This document shows, in pieces, positions 32,641-41,446 of a stretch of 64,000 nucleotides of DNA. Source of the stretch: CAWCUK01 sp963798775 (GTDB lineage: Bacteria > Bacteroidota > Ignavibacteria > Ignavibacteriales > Ignavibacteriaceae). The position numbers were made by a program, and so were the translations under genes. Position 1 is the stretch's first letter. Each line of letters begins with the position of its first letter. The notes under the pieces were generated by a model, which did no database searches, was not told where the DNA came from, and saw nothing but the letters and a program-made list of their open reading frames with translations. Where the stretch lies: positions 1,240,001-1,304,000 of the forward strand of contig CAWCUK010000001.1 in the NCBI GenBank assembly GCA_963798775.1, given 5' to 3'.

Positions 32641-35478
32641 ATGAGTACTCTCATTGATCTCTTAAACTACGGTCAAAGCTATTGGCTCGATAATTTAACA
32701 CGGCAAAAAATTAAAGGTGGAGAATTAAAGAAGCGTGTACAAAATGAAGGATTGCGCGGAATAACTTCTAATCCGGCCATTTTTAATAAAGCAATTTCTA
32801 ATAGTGATGATTATGACGCACAAATAAAAAAATTAGTTAAAGAAAATAAATCTGTTCATGAAATTTATGAAGAATTAACTGTTAAAGATGTACAGGATGC
32901 ATGTGGTATTCTTCGCCCCGTTTACGATGATTCTGACGGAGTTGATGGTTTTGTAAGTCTTGAAGTATCGCCATACCTCGCACATAACCCGGAAGGTTCT
33001 TTAGAAGAAGCGAGAAGATTATTTTCAAAAGTTGATCGTCCCAATTGCTTTATAAAAATTCCCGGCACTACTTTAGGCGTTCCTGTTATAGAACAGCTTC
33101 TTTATGAGGGGATAAATATAAATATAACTCTTCTCTTTTCAATTAAAAATTATGAGGATGTGGCGCATGCATACATAAGAGCTCTTAAAAAACGAAACGA
33201 TGAGGGAAAAGATATTTCTAAACTCCGCTCTGTAGCCAGCTTTTTCTTAAGCAGAATTGATGTTTTGACAGATCAAATATTGGGACACATGATTGTGCCG
33301 GAACAAAATTCGGGAGATAAACCGAGACCAGAAAATTTACTCGGTAAAACGGCAATAGCAAACGCAAAGTTAGCTTATCAAAGCTACAAAAAAATATTCA
33401 GCGGAGAAGAATGGGAAAATCTTATAAAAAAAGGAGCCAAAGTACAGCGGCCGCTTTGGGCGAGTACAAGTACAAAAGATCCTCTGTATAGAGATACAAG
33501 ATATGTTGAAACATTAATTGGGCCCGATACTGTAAATACTCTTCCCGACAAAACTATTAAAGCATTTGCCGATCATGGAATTCTTGAAGAAAATACCGTG
33601 GGAAAGAATCTTGATTGGGCTAAACAAGTATTTGAAGATCTAGAAAGACTGGATATAAATATTAATTTTATTACCGATCAGCTAATTAACGAAGGCGTAC
33701 AAAAATTCATCGATCCATACGATAATTTGATGAAAACCATCAGTGAAAAGAGAGAAAAATTTTTAGCAGAAAGCGCGGGTTCTCAAGAAATTAAATTCGG
33801 AGAAAATGAATCAGACGTAAAGGATGTTTTTGAATCACTTGATGAGAAACAGTTCACTCGTCGTCTTTTTGCAAAAGATCCTTATTTGTGGAAGGACGAT
33901 CCGAATCAAGTTGAAGAAATTAGAATTAGAATGGGATGGTTAGACAGCGCGGAAGATTTTCTTAAAGAATCGGATGACATTCTTAATTTTGTTAAAGAAA
34001 TTAAAAAAGCAAAATATAACAAAATAGTTTTATTGGGAATGGGCGGCAGCAGTCTCTGTCCTGAAGTAGCAAGCGAAACTTTTAAATCTAAACAAGGTTT
34101 CCCGGAATTAATTGTTTTAGACAATACTTCACCGGAAGCTGTTTTAGACGTTGAGAAAAAAATTGATTATAACAAAACGTTATTTATTGTTGCCAGTAAA
34201 TCCGGAACAACAACGGAAACATTAAGCTTCTACCGTTACTTTTATGAAAAAATGAAAGAAACTGCCGGTGATAACGCCGGAGAACATTTCGCCGCTATTA
34301 CGGATCCGGGCACTTCACTTGTTGATGTAGCAGAAAAAACTAAATTTAGAAAAACATTTAAAAATCCCGAAACCTTCGGCGGAAGATATTCCGCTCTATC
34401 TTTTTTTGGTTTAGTTCCTATGGCTTTAATAGGAATAGATATTAAAAAACTACTTAATAACGCGCGCCAAATGCAAATAAGCTGCGGTTCATTTATTCCG
34501 ACGGAAAGTAATCCCGGTGTTTCTCTGGGAGCAGTACTCGGAATGAACGCGAGGGACGGACGTGATAAAGCGACTTTTATTTTATCAAGTTCTATAGATG
34601 CTTTTGGAATTTGGGTTGAGCAATTAATTGCGGAAAGTACAGGGAAAGAAGGGAAAGGTATAATTCCGATTGAAAGTGAGCAATTAGGCAAACCGGAAGT
34701 TTACGGAAATGACAGAGTTTTCATTTATATGCATGCAGGAGAAGATCCGCGAAGAGACGCAAAAAAACTTGAAGCTTTAGAAAATGCCGGTCATCCCGTT
34801 GTAAAAATTAATTTAAAAGATAAACTTGCTTTAGGCGCGGAATTTCTTCGATGGGAAATTGCTACCGCCACCGCGGGAAAGGTAATCGGAGTTAATCCTT
34901 TTGATCAGCCGAATGTGGCGGAAAGTAAAAAGAATTCAAAAGATTTTCTTAAAGAATGGGAAGAGAATAATTCTTTTACCGAAGGAGATTCAATTGTAAA
35001 AGGAAACGGAATTTCTATTTATGCGAATGAATCTGCCGATTGGCTTTTTGAGGGGAAGAGAAATTTAGATTCATTTTTAAATTCCTATTTAAAACTTGCG
35101 CAGCCTTCGGATTATTTCTCACTTCTTGCATATTTTTTAAAAACTCCTCAGAGAAATAAACTGCTTCAAACAATTCGTCATTCTTTGCGGGACAGTTATA
35201 AAGCCGCAACAACTTTAGGCTACGGACCAAGATATTTGCACTCAACCGGACAGCTTCACAAAGGCGGGCCAAATTCCGGTATTTTTATACTTTTTACTGC
35301 GGACGCAAAGCAGGACGCGCAAATTCCCGATAAAGATTATGGATTCGCTACTCTGCAGAAGGCTCAAGCTTTAGGTGATTTCGGTTCGTTAAATAACCAT
35401 AAACGTAGAGTAATTAGAATTCATCTTGGTGATAATATTGAACAAGGATTAAAAACAATTGCGGAAAAGATAAAATAA
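32641..35478 (+). CDS. tal-pgi: Bifunctional transaldolase / glucose-6-phosphate isomerase
   Basis: This 945-residue fusion has an N-terminal transaldolase (about 1-365: GLRGITSNPAIF, the FIKIPGT lysine and FFLSRID) of the Tal subfamily found in cyanobacteria and actinobacteria. The C-terminal phosphoglucose isomerase (about 400-945) has GMGGSSLCPEV, ASKSGTTTET and GRYSALS motifs. Transaldolase makes fructose 6-phosphate, which the second half converts to glucose 6-phosphate, the substrate of the G6P dehydrogenase encoded two genes on. Such fusions are known in several phyla. GAGGAG lies before the ATG. Confidence 0.95.
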   Translation: MSTLIDLLNYGQSYWLDNLTRQKIKGGELKKRVQNEGLRGITSNPAIFNKAISNSDDYDAQIKKLVKENKSVHEIYEELTVKDVQDACGILRPVYDDSDGVDGFVSLEVSPYLAHNPEGSLEEARRLFSKVDRPNCFIKIPGTTLGVPVIEQLLYEGININITLLFSIKNYEDVAHAYIRALKKRNDEGKDISKLRSVASFFLSRIDVLTDQILGHMIVPEQNSGDKPRPENLLGKTAIANAKLAYQSYKKIFSGEEWENLIKKGAKVQRPLWASTSTKDPLYRDTRYVETLIGPDTVNTLPDKTIKAFADHGILEENTVGKNLDWAKQVFEDLERLDININFITDQLINEGVQKFIDPYDNLMKTISEKREKFLAESAGSQEIKFGENESDVKDVFESLDEKQFTRRLFAKDPYLWKDDPNQVEEIRIRMGWLDSAEDFLKESDDILNFVKEIKKAKYNKIVLLGMGGSSLCPEVASETFKSKQGFPELIVLDNTSPEAVLDVEKKIDYNKTLFIVASKSGTTTETLSFYRYFYEKMKETAGDNAGEHFAAITDPGTSLVDVAEKTKFRKTFKNPETFGGRYSALSFFGLVPMALIGIDIKKLLNNARQMQISCGSFIPTESNPGVSLGAVLGMNARDGRDKATFILSSSIDAFGIWVEQLIAESTGKEGKGIIPIESEQLGKPEVYGNDRVFIYMHAGEDPRRDAKKLEALENAGHPVVKINLKDKLALGAEFLRWEIATATAGKVIGVNPFDQPNVAESKKNSKDFLKEWEENNSFTEGDSIVKGNGISIYANESADWLFEGKRNLDSFLNSYLKLAQPSDYFSLLAYFLKTPQRNKLLQTIRHSLRDSYKAATTLGYGPRYLHSTGQLHKGGPNSGIFILFTADAKQDAQIPDKDYGFATLQKAQALGDFGSLNNHKRRVIRIHLGDNIEQGLKTIAEKIK

Positions 35479-35521
35479 TAATTTGATGATTTTCATCTTT
35501 TAACTAAAAGGAAAAATAAAA

Positions 35522-36424
35522 ATGAAACTTGGTTTAATCGGGCTCGGAAGAATGGGAGCCAATATGGCCAAAAGATTAATGGATAACGGTCATGAAATTG
35601 TTGGTTTTGATTTAAACGCTGATAACGTGAAGAGATTGCAAGAACAAGGCGCGCAAGGTACCGGTTCTATTGAAGAATTGATATCGAAATTAGAACATCC
35701 TAAAAATGTTTGGGTTATGGTGCCCCATGGAAAACCTACTGAAGATACTATTGACGAATTGATAAATTTATTGGAGAAAAACGACTTAATTGTTGACGGC
35801 GGAAATTCAAACTATAAGCACTCAAAAGCTAATGCCGCCAAATGCGAAGAAAAAGGTATTCACTTTCTTGATGCCGGTGTAAGCGGCGGTATTTGGGGAT
35901 TGGAAGTAGGCTACAATATGATGATTGGCGGCCCGGATGATGCTTTTAAAAGAATGGATCCGATATTTAAAGCACTTGCGCCGGAAAATGGTTACGCCCA
36001 TGTGGGGAAAAGCGGATCCGGGCATTTTGTAAAAATGATTCACAACGCGCTTGAGTATGTGATGCTTCAAGGAATCGGCGAAGCATTTGAATGTATGGAA
36101 AAATCGGAATTTGACATTAATCTTGAACAAGTTTCATCATTATGGCAAAATGGCGCAGTGGTTAGATGCTGGCTGCTGGAACTTCTTTCCGACGCCTTTA
36201 AAGACGAAGGAAACGCGCTAAAAAATATCGGTGCTTATGTTGATGATTCCGGAACCGGCAGATGGACTACAGATTTTGCGGTAGAAAATTCTATCCCCGT
36301 GCCGACTATAACACTTTCACTTTATGAAAGATTCGCTTCACGCATAGATGAAAGATTTTCAGCGAAAGTTATTGCCGCATTAAGAAACCAATTCGGAGGA
36401 CACGCAATTAAAGAGGAGAAATAA
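35522..36424 (+). CDS. gnd: 6-phosphogluconate dehydrogenase, short form
   Basis: The enzyme oxidatively decarboxylates 6-phosphogluconate to ribulose 5-phosphate. The 300-residue protein is the short GndA/YqeC-type form, not the 470-residue one. It has the cofactor motif GLIGLGRMGANMAKRL, DGGNSNYKHS, the substrate loop DAGVSGGIWGLEVGYNMMIGG and GHFVKMIHNALEY with catalytic Lys and Asn. Cofactor preference (NAD or NADP) is not obvious: Asp follows the loop (VGFDLNADN), which often favours NAD. Its TAA stop overlaps the zwf ATG by one base (TAATG), so translation is coupled. Confidence 0.94.
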   Translation: MKLGLIGLGRMGANMAKRLMDNGHEIVGFDLNADNVKRLQEQGAQGTGSIEELISKLEHPKNVWVMVPHGKPTEDTIDELINLLEKNDLIVDGGNSNYKHSKANAAKCEEKGIHFLDAGVSGGIWGLEVGYNMMIGGPDDAFKRMDPIFKALAPENGYAHVGKSGSGHFVKMIHNALEYVMLQGIGEAFECMEKSEFDINLEQVSSLWQNGAVVRCWLLELLSDAFKDEGNALKNIGAYVDDSGTGRWTTDFAVENSIPVPTITLSLYERFASRIDERFSAKVIAALRNQFGGHAIKEEK

Positions 36425-37950
36425 TGAATTCAGAATCGTTGGAAGTTGAACATAGCGGGATGACGAAATCTCGTCCCCCCGAGCCTTGTATTGTTGTTAT
36501 ATTCGGCGCCTCGGGAGATTTGACACATAAAGAACTTGTGCCCTCATTGTATGCCTTAGGTTGTAAAAATCTACTTCCGCAGCCTTCCGCCATTATTGGC
36601 TTCGCCCGTCAAAAATATACTGATGAGAGTTTTCGCGAAGATATGAAAAACGCAGTTAATGATAGTCCCGAATGCGGGAAAAACAATTGGGATGATTTTG
36701 CCAAAAACCTATATTATGTAGTCGGTGATTTTACTGACGATGCCGACACTTCATATAAAGCGCTTCTAAAAAAAATTAGAGATATACAAAGCGAATATGA
36801 TATTCCGGATAATGTTTTATTTCATTTAGCGACACCGCCTAGTTTTTACGGCACAATTATTCAGAAATTATCAAAGGCATCCTTATCAAAAAGCAGGACC
36901 GGCTGGAGACGAGTAATAATTGAAAAACCGTTTGGCTGGGATGAAGAATCGGCGCGAGAATTAGATAAAGAGATTCACGAAGTTTTTGCGGAAGATCAAA
37001 TTTATCGTGTCGATCATTTTTTAGGGAAAGAATCCGTGCAGAATATGTTAGTTTTCCGTTTCGCAAATCCGGGCTTCGAACCTATTTGGAATCGGAATTA
37101 TATTGATAATATTCAAATTACGGTTTCTGAAGATATCGGAATTAACACGCGCGGAAGTTTCTATGAGAAAACCGGAATTCTTCGCGATATGGTTCAAAAC
37201 CATTTACTACAGCTTTTATGTATGGCCGCAATTGAACCGCCGGTAAATTTTGATGCGTATTCCCTTAGAACGGAAACAATAAAAGTACTCGATTCTTTCT
37301 GCGAAATTGATCCTGATAAAGATGTTATACTTGGACAATATGATGCCGGAGAAGTAAAAGGGGAAAAAGTATCATCATATAGAAAAGAAGATGATGTTGA
37401 TCCCGATTCAACTACTCCAACTTATGCGGCATTTAAAATTACTCTTGATAATTGGCGCTGGGCAGGTGTTCCCTTTTATCTTCGCACAGGCAAAAGGATG
37501 AACAGGAAGCTTTCTGAAGTTACTATAAAATTTAAGCCGACTCCACATTTAATGTTTCCTGTTAATAAAGGAAAAGAGAAAGAACATAATATATTAACTT
37601 TCAGACTTCAGCCGGATGAAGGAATAATATATCGTTTTACGGCAAAACAACCCGGAGCGGAACTGAAGTTACGTCCGGTAAATTTAAATTTTAGATACGA
37701 TACTGCATTCGGTATAAATGAAATTCCAAGCGCGTATCAGTGGCTCCTTTACGATGCGATGAAGGGCGATCAGACTTTATTTCCAAGAGCGGAATGGATT
37801 TATAAAGCATGGCAGATTGTTGATCCCATAATTAAAAGATGGAATTCGAGGCCGTGGATGAAATTTCCTAATTATAAAGCCGGTACTTGGGGGCCGGATG
37901 AATCTCTAAATCTTTTGGCAAAAGACGGAAGAAAATGGCAAGTGCTTTAA
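36424..37950 (+). CDS. zwf: Glucose-6-phosphate 1-dehydrogenase
   Basis: This enzyme takes electrons from glucose 6-phosphate to NADP, the entry step of the oxidative pentose phosphate pathway. The 508-residue protein has the nucleotide motif IFGASGDLTHKELVPSLY, IEKPFGWD and the active site RVDHFLGKESVQNML (about 195-210). The start is fixed by overlap with the gnd stop and a GAGGAG site. No 6-phosphogluconolactonase gene lies beside it; that step may be spontaneous or encoded elsewhere. A dehydrogenase of the class I disulfide reductase family follows after 65 bases. Confidence 0.96.
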   Translation: MNSESLEVEHSGMTKSRPPEPCIVVIFGASGDLTHKELVPSLYALGCKNLLPQPSAIIGFARQKYTDESFREDMKNAVNDSPECGKNNWDDFAKNLYYVVGDFTDDADTSYKALLKKIRDIQSEYDIPDNVLFHLATPPSFYGTIIQKLSKASLSKSRTGWRRVIIEKPFGWDEESARELDKEIHEVFAEDQIYRVDHFLGKESVQNMLVFRFANPGFEPIWNRNYIDNIQITVSEDIGINTRGSFYEKTGILRDMVQNHLLQLLCMAAIEPPVNFDAYSLRTETIKVLDSFCEIDPDKDVILGQYDAGEVKGEKVSSYRKEDDVDPDSTTPTYAAFKITLDNWRWAGVPFYLRTGKRMNRKLSEVTIKFKPTPHLMFPVNKGKEKEHNILTFRLQPDEGIIYRFTAKQPGAELKLRPVNLNFRYDTAFGINEIPSAYQWLLYDAMKGDQTLFPRAEWIYKAWQIVDPIIKRWNSRPWMKFPNYKAGTWGPDESLNLLAKDGRKWQVL

Positions 37951-38015
37951 CATGGAGGAATGGAAATTATTTTATATGAGATGATAGGATTTAATGATTA
38001 TAAGAGGAGAAATAA

Positions 38016-39404
38016 ATGCCGGAGAAAAAAGTTGAGGTATATGACGCAATAATTATCGGTTCCGGACAAGCGGGAAATCCTTTAGCCGAGCGGCTTGCAT
38101 CCGAAGGTTGGAAAACAGCATTGATAGAACGAAATGAAGTAGGCGGAAGCTGTATTAATTACGGCTGCACTCCCTCTAAAACTTTGGAAGCAAGCGCGCG
38201 AGAAGCTTATTTAGTAAATAAATCAAAAGAATTTGGTTTACAAAGTTCTGTTGCTAAAGTAAAAATGACCCAAATTTATCAGAGGAAGAAAAATACGGTT
38301 GAACAATTCCGTAAGGGGACTTTAAAAGGATTAAAAGATTCAAAAGTAAAACTTATAAAAGGCGAAGCGAGTTTCGCCGATAAAAAAACAATAGAAGTAC
38401 GAACCGGCAAAAATAGACGTCGGTTAAAAGCAGAAAAAATTTTCATCGACACCGGAACATCACCCTTAATCCCGCCGATTGAAGGGCTTGAAAAAGTCCC
38501 TTATTTAGATTCAACTTCAATAATGGAACTAAAACAAATACCGAAGCATTTATTAATCATCGGCGGCGGCTATATAGGTTTAGAGTTCGGGCAAATGTTC
38601 AAACGTTTTGGCAGTGAAATTACAATTATAGAAAAGACAAATCATCTATTACCGAGGGAAGATGAAGACGTAGCCGAAGAAATTCAAAATATATTTAAGC
38701 AGGACGGTATAAAGTTTCTTCTTAATTCCGAAGTTCATAAAATCTCTAAGCACGGTAGAAATATCTCTTTAAAGGTTAAATCCGGCAAATCAAATAAAAT
38801 TATCGAAGGTTCACATTTATTAGTTGCGGTAGGAATAAAACCGAATACAGAAGCTCTTAATTTAGACGCCGCAGGAATTAAACGTGACGAAAAAGGATTT
38901 ATAAACGTAAACGCTAAACTTGAAACTAATATAAGAGGGATTTATGCATTGGGAGATGTTAAAGGCGGTCCCGCTTTCACACATATTTCTTATGATGATT
39001 TTAGAATTGTAAGAGATAATCTCCTTGAAAAGAAAAATGTAACAATAAGAAAGAGAATCGCACCTTATGCCGTTTTTATCGATCCGCAATTAGGCCGCGC
39101 CGGCCTTAGTGAAAGCGATGCGCGGAAGCAGAATTCCAATATTGCCGTCGCAAAAATGGCATTCAATCATGTTTCAAGGGGAATTGAAGTAAACGAAACC
39201 CGAGGATTTTTAAAAGCTGTAGTAGATAAAAAAACAGAAAAAATTTTAGGCTGCTCTGTACTAGGTTATCAAGGTTCAGAAATTTCGGCGATGATTCAAA
39301 TTGCAATGATGGGCAAATTAAAATACACCGATTTAAAAAACGCAATTTTTGTTCATCCTACTTTATCGGAAGCTTTAAACAACTTGTTCGGCCAAATTAA
39401 ATAA
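38016..39404 (+). CDS. Class I pyridine nucleotide-disulfide oxidoreductase (mercuric reductase/Lpd-like)
   Basis: This 462-residue FAD enzyme has a redox-active disulfide in GGSCINYGCTPSKT and a second nucleotide site IIGGGYIGLEFGQ. The C-terminal HPTLSEAL motif holds the His-Glu pair that supports thiol chemistry. It resembles the group annotated as mercuric reductase but lacks the N-terminal metal-binding domain and the C-terminal Cys pair of true MerA. No pyruvate dehydrogenase genes are near, so lipoamide dehydrogenase is not likely either. Its substrate may be a small disulfide. A Cys-rich small protein gene follows 17 bases downstream. Confidence 0.85.
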   Translation: MPEKKVEVYDAIIIGSGQAGNPLAERLASEGWKTALIERNEVGGSCINYGCTPSKTLEASAREAYLVNKSKEFGLQSSVAKVKMTQIYQRKKNTVEQFRKGTLKGLKDSKVKLIKGEASFADKKTIEVRTGKNRRRLKAEKIFIDTGTSPLIPPIEGLEKVPYLDSTSIMELKQIPKHLLIIGGGYIGLEFGQMFKRFGSEITIIEKTNHLLPREDEDVAEEIQNIFKQDGIKFLLNSEVHKISKHGRNISLKVKSGKSNKIIEGSHLLVAVGIKPNTEALNLDAAGIKRDEKGFINVNAKLETNIRGIYALGDVKGGPAFTHISYDDFRIVRDNLLEKKNVTIRKRIAPYAVFIDPQLGRAGLSESDARKQNSNIAVAKMAFNHVSRGIEVNETRGFLKAVVDKKTEKILGCSVLGYQGSEISAMIQIAMMGKLKYTDLKNAIFVHPTLSEALNNLFGQIK

Positions 39405-39421
39405 CAACAAAGGGTAAAGTT

Positions 39422-39655
39422 ATGGCGGTATGTGAAGTTTGCGGAAATGATTCCGCTCATTCGTTTGAAATAAGAATCGGAGGAGAAAATCACACATTCG
39501 ATTCATTTGAATGCGCTATACACGCGGTTGCGCCGGTTTGCAGTCACTGTAAATGTAAAGTTATAGGGCATGGAATAGAGAAAGGCGGACATATTTATTG
39601 TTGTCAGCATTGTGCCGATTCTTTTGAAGGAATTGGAGCAAAAGGTTTAGCATAA
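39422..39655 (+). CDS. Metallothionein-like Cys-rich small protein
   Basis: The 77-residue protein holds nine Cys and several His in CEVC, FECAIH, CSHCKC and YCCQHC groups. Two zinc-ribbon-like knuckles of this type are found in a family often labelled prokaryotic metallothionein. It probably binds Zn or another soft metal in the cytoplasm. It is 17 bases from the disulfide reductase and 30 from the DJ-1/PfpI gene, suggesting thiol or metal stress as a common theme. The label metallothionein is family-level only. Confidence 0.75.
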   Translation: MAVCEVCGNDSAHSFEIRIGGENHTFDSFECAIHAVAPVCSHCKCKVIGHGIEKGGHIYCCQHCADSFEGIGAKGLA

Positions 39656-39685
39656 AAAAGAATTATAAAAATAGGAGATGAATGT

Positions 39686-40204
39686 ATGAGCTTGAAAGGT
39701 AAAAAAATAGCAATATTTGTAGAGAATATGTATGAAGATTTAGAGTTCTGGTATCCTAAATTGAGAATGACAGAGGAAGAAGCGGAGGTTTGTGTTATTG
39801 CGCCCAAAGTTGATACTTATACAGGAAAACATGGACTTCCCGCAAAATCTGATCTCTCAATTGTCGGAGTAAAGCATGATGATTTTAATGCTTTAATCAT
39901 TCCCGGCGGATATTCGCCGGACCATATGAGAAGGCATAAAGAGATGGTGGATTTTGTAAAACAAATGCATAACGCAGGAAAACCGATTGCCGCTATTTGT
40001 CATGCCGGCTGGATGCTTGCTTCCGCGGATATTTTAAAGGGGAAAAGAGTAACAAGTTTCTTTTCTCTTAAAGATGATTTAATTCATGCAGGCGCAGAAT
40101 GGATTGATCAGGAAGTTGTACTCGACGGAAACCTAATTACTTCGCGTAATCCGCATGACTTGCCTGCGTTTTGTAAAAAGATAATTGAAGTATTAAACAA
40201 GTAG
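39686..40204 (+). CDS. DJ-1/PfpI-family protein
   Basis: The 172-residue class I glutamine-amidotransferase-like protein has its nucleophilic Cys in AAICHAGWML and the supporting acid in MYEDLEFWYPKLRM. The family (PfpI, YhbO) has been described as protease, glyoxalase or protein/nucleotide deglycase, and protects against carbonyl stress; the exact reaction is debated. A clear GGAG site lies before the ATG. It fits here with the aldo/keto reductases and Cys-rich protein as aldehyde or redox defence, which is inference. Confidence 0.9.
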   Translation: MSLKGKKIAIFVENMYEDLEFWYPKLRMTEEEAEVCVIAPKVDTYTGKHGLPAKSDLSIVGVKHDDFNALIIPGGYSPDHMRRHKEMVDFVKQMHNAGKPIAAICHAGWMLASADILKGKRVTSFFSLKDDLIHAGAEWIDQEVVLDGNLITSRNPHDLPAFCKKIIEVLNK

Positions 40205-40284
40205 AACAGCTAAAATTAAATTTTTTATTAAAAAATATGTCTTGATTACGATGAATATTAAAGGAAACGATAAGGAGAACCAAA

Positions 40285-40674
40285 ATGAAAAACAGAAAGA
40301 ATTTTTTGGTCTATACAATTTTTGCCGTTGTTCTAATTTCGGCAATCAGCTTTTACAGTTGCAAAAAGGATAACGGTAATGATGCAGGGGTAATTATGAC
40401 GGGAACTCCCGCAGAAAATGAAGTTTGGATTGAAGATATGGGATTTAATCCAACTACAAGAACGGTACCTTTGAATACTGAAATAGTATGGAGAAATGTT
40501 GACAATAAAGATCATACAGTAACAAGTGGATCACCCGGGAATCCAACAGGTTTATTTGATGAAAATGTAATACCGCAAGGAAGATTTGCGTTTACATTCG
40601 ATAGTTCCGGAACTTACCAATATTATGACAGGAAAGATACTTCAGATTTACAAGGGACAATAGTCGTTCAATAA
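40285..40674 (+). CDS. Cupredoxin-fold lipoprotein lacking copper ligands
   Basis: This 129-residue exported protein has a signal ending in SFYSCKKD, so it is probably a lipoprotein. The rest looks like a plastocyanin/amicyanin-type cupredoxin: DMGFNPTTRTVPLNTEIVWRN, then the first ligand His in DHTV. The C-terminal loop that normally reads Y-x-C-x-x-H-x-x-M is YYDRKDTSDLQG here, so Cys, second His and Met are replaced by Asp, Asp and Leu. It should not bind type 1 copper in the usual way. It lies 81 bases after the DJ-1 gene and before sodC. An inverted repeat follows. Confidence 0.78.
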   Translation: MKNRKNFLVYTIFAVVLISAISFYSCKKDNGNDAGVIMTGTPAENEVWIEDMGFNPTTRTVPLNTEIVWRNVDNKDHTVTSGSPGNPTGLFDENVIPQGRFAFTFDSSGTYQYYDRKDTSDLQGTIVVQ

Positions 40675-40684
40675 AGAAAAATTA

Positions 40685-40755
40685 TTTTGAGGCTGTCAAT
40701 ATAAATAAAACGACCTCCTTAATTTAATTATAAACGATTAATGGCAGCCTCAAAA
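40685..40755. repeat. Inverted repeat with 11-base arms
   Basis: TTTTGAGGCTG (40685-40695) and CAGCCTCAAAA (40745-40755) are perfect inverted arms separated by 49 bases, between the cupredoxin gene and sodC. It is not a standard terminator (the loop is long) but could fold in the transcript or bind a protein. Confidence 0.7.
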
Positions 40756-40779
40756 AATATATAAAAAGAAGGAGAAGTT

Positions 40780-41358
40780 ATGTTTAAAATTATTGTGTAC
40801 CCTATTTTTCTTGCTCTATTCTTATTTGCCGGGTGTCAGCAGCAGAATGAATCTACCGGAGGAAATTTAATGCCCGATACCGCAAATACTGCAGCGGAGC
40901 AGCAGCCGGGAATAAATAAAGCCATTGCGGTAGTTCACGGAACAAAGGGAAATAATGTTTCAGGAACAGTAACATTCACAAAAGCAGGCAATGCAATAAA
41001 TGTTTCGGCAGATATTAAAGGGTTAAAACCCGGCAAACATGGATTTCATATACATGAGTACGGTGATTGTTCAGCAGAAGACGCTACTTCCGCGGGCGGA
41101 CATTTTAATCCCGAAAATGTAGATCACGGCGCACCTTCTGATTCCGTTCATCATGTTGGTGATTTAGGCAATATTGAGGCCGGAAATGACGGGAACGCAA
41201 ATTTTGAAATGACTGACAGTTTATTGAGTTTTTCCGGTTCTCATTCAATAATAGGCAGGGCAATAATTATTCATGGCGGAGAGGACGATCTTAAATCTCA
41301 GCCTTCAGGAAATGCCGGCCCCCGCGTAGCTTGCGGCGTAATCGGTATCGCAAAATAA
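40780..41358 (+). CDS. sodC: Superoxide dismutase [Cu-Zn], lipoprotein
   Basis: The enzyme removes superoxide in the periplasm or at the membrane. The 192-residue protein begins with a lipobox (FLFAGC). Copper and zinc ligands are in place: HGFHIHEYGDC (His pair), GGHFNP, HHVGDLGN and IIIHGGEDDL; the disulfide Cys pair and guiding Arg lie in GDCS and GPRVACGVIG. AAGGAGAAG precedes the ATG. An oxygen-defence enzyme suggests the cell meets oxygen at times. A weak terminator follows. Confidence 0.94.
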   Translation: MFKIIVYPIFLALFLFAGCQQQNESTGGNLMPDTANTAAEQQPGINKAIAVVHGTKGNNVSGTVTFTKAGNAINVSADIKGLKPGKHGFHIHEYGDCSAEDATSAGGHFNPENVDHGAPSDSVHHVGDLGNIEAGNDGNANFEMTDSLLSFSGSHSIIGRAIIIHGGEDDLKSQPSGNAGPRVACGVIGIAK

Positions 41359-41374
41359 TCATCAGCTTTTTTAC

Positions 41375-41412
41375 AGGCTTTTTGAAGCAAAAAATCATTC
41401 TTTAAAAAGCCT
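41375..41412 (+). terminator. Possible terminator after sodC
   Basis: AGGCTTTTT (41375-41383) pairs with AAAAAGCCT (41404-41412) around a 20-base loop. The following bases are only moderately T-rich, so the terminator call is weak. Confidence 0.5.
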
Positions 41413-41446
41413 CAGTTCTTTCTTCACAAAATCAACAGTACTTCTA

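Noticed and set aside
34242..34691. A 149-residue minus-strand reading frame
   Set aside because: It lies antisense within tal-pgi, whose coding evidence is strong; its composition is a shadow of that gene.
38016..39404. True mercuric reductase MerA
   Set aside because: No N-terminal metal-binding domain, no C-terminal Cys pair and no mer genes nearby.
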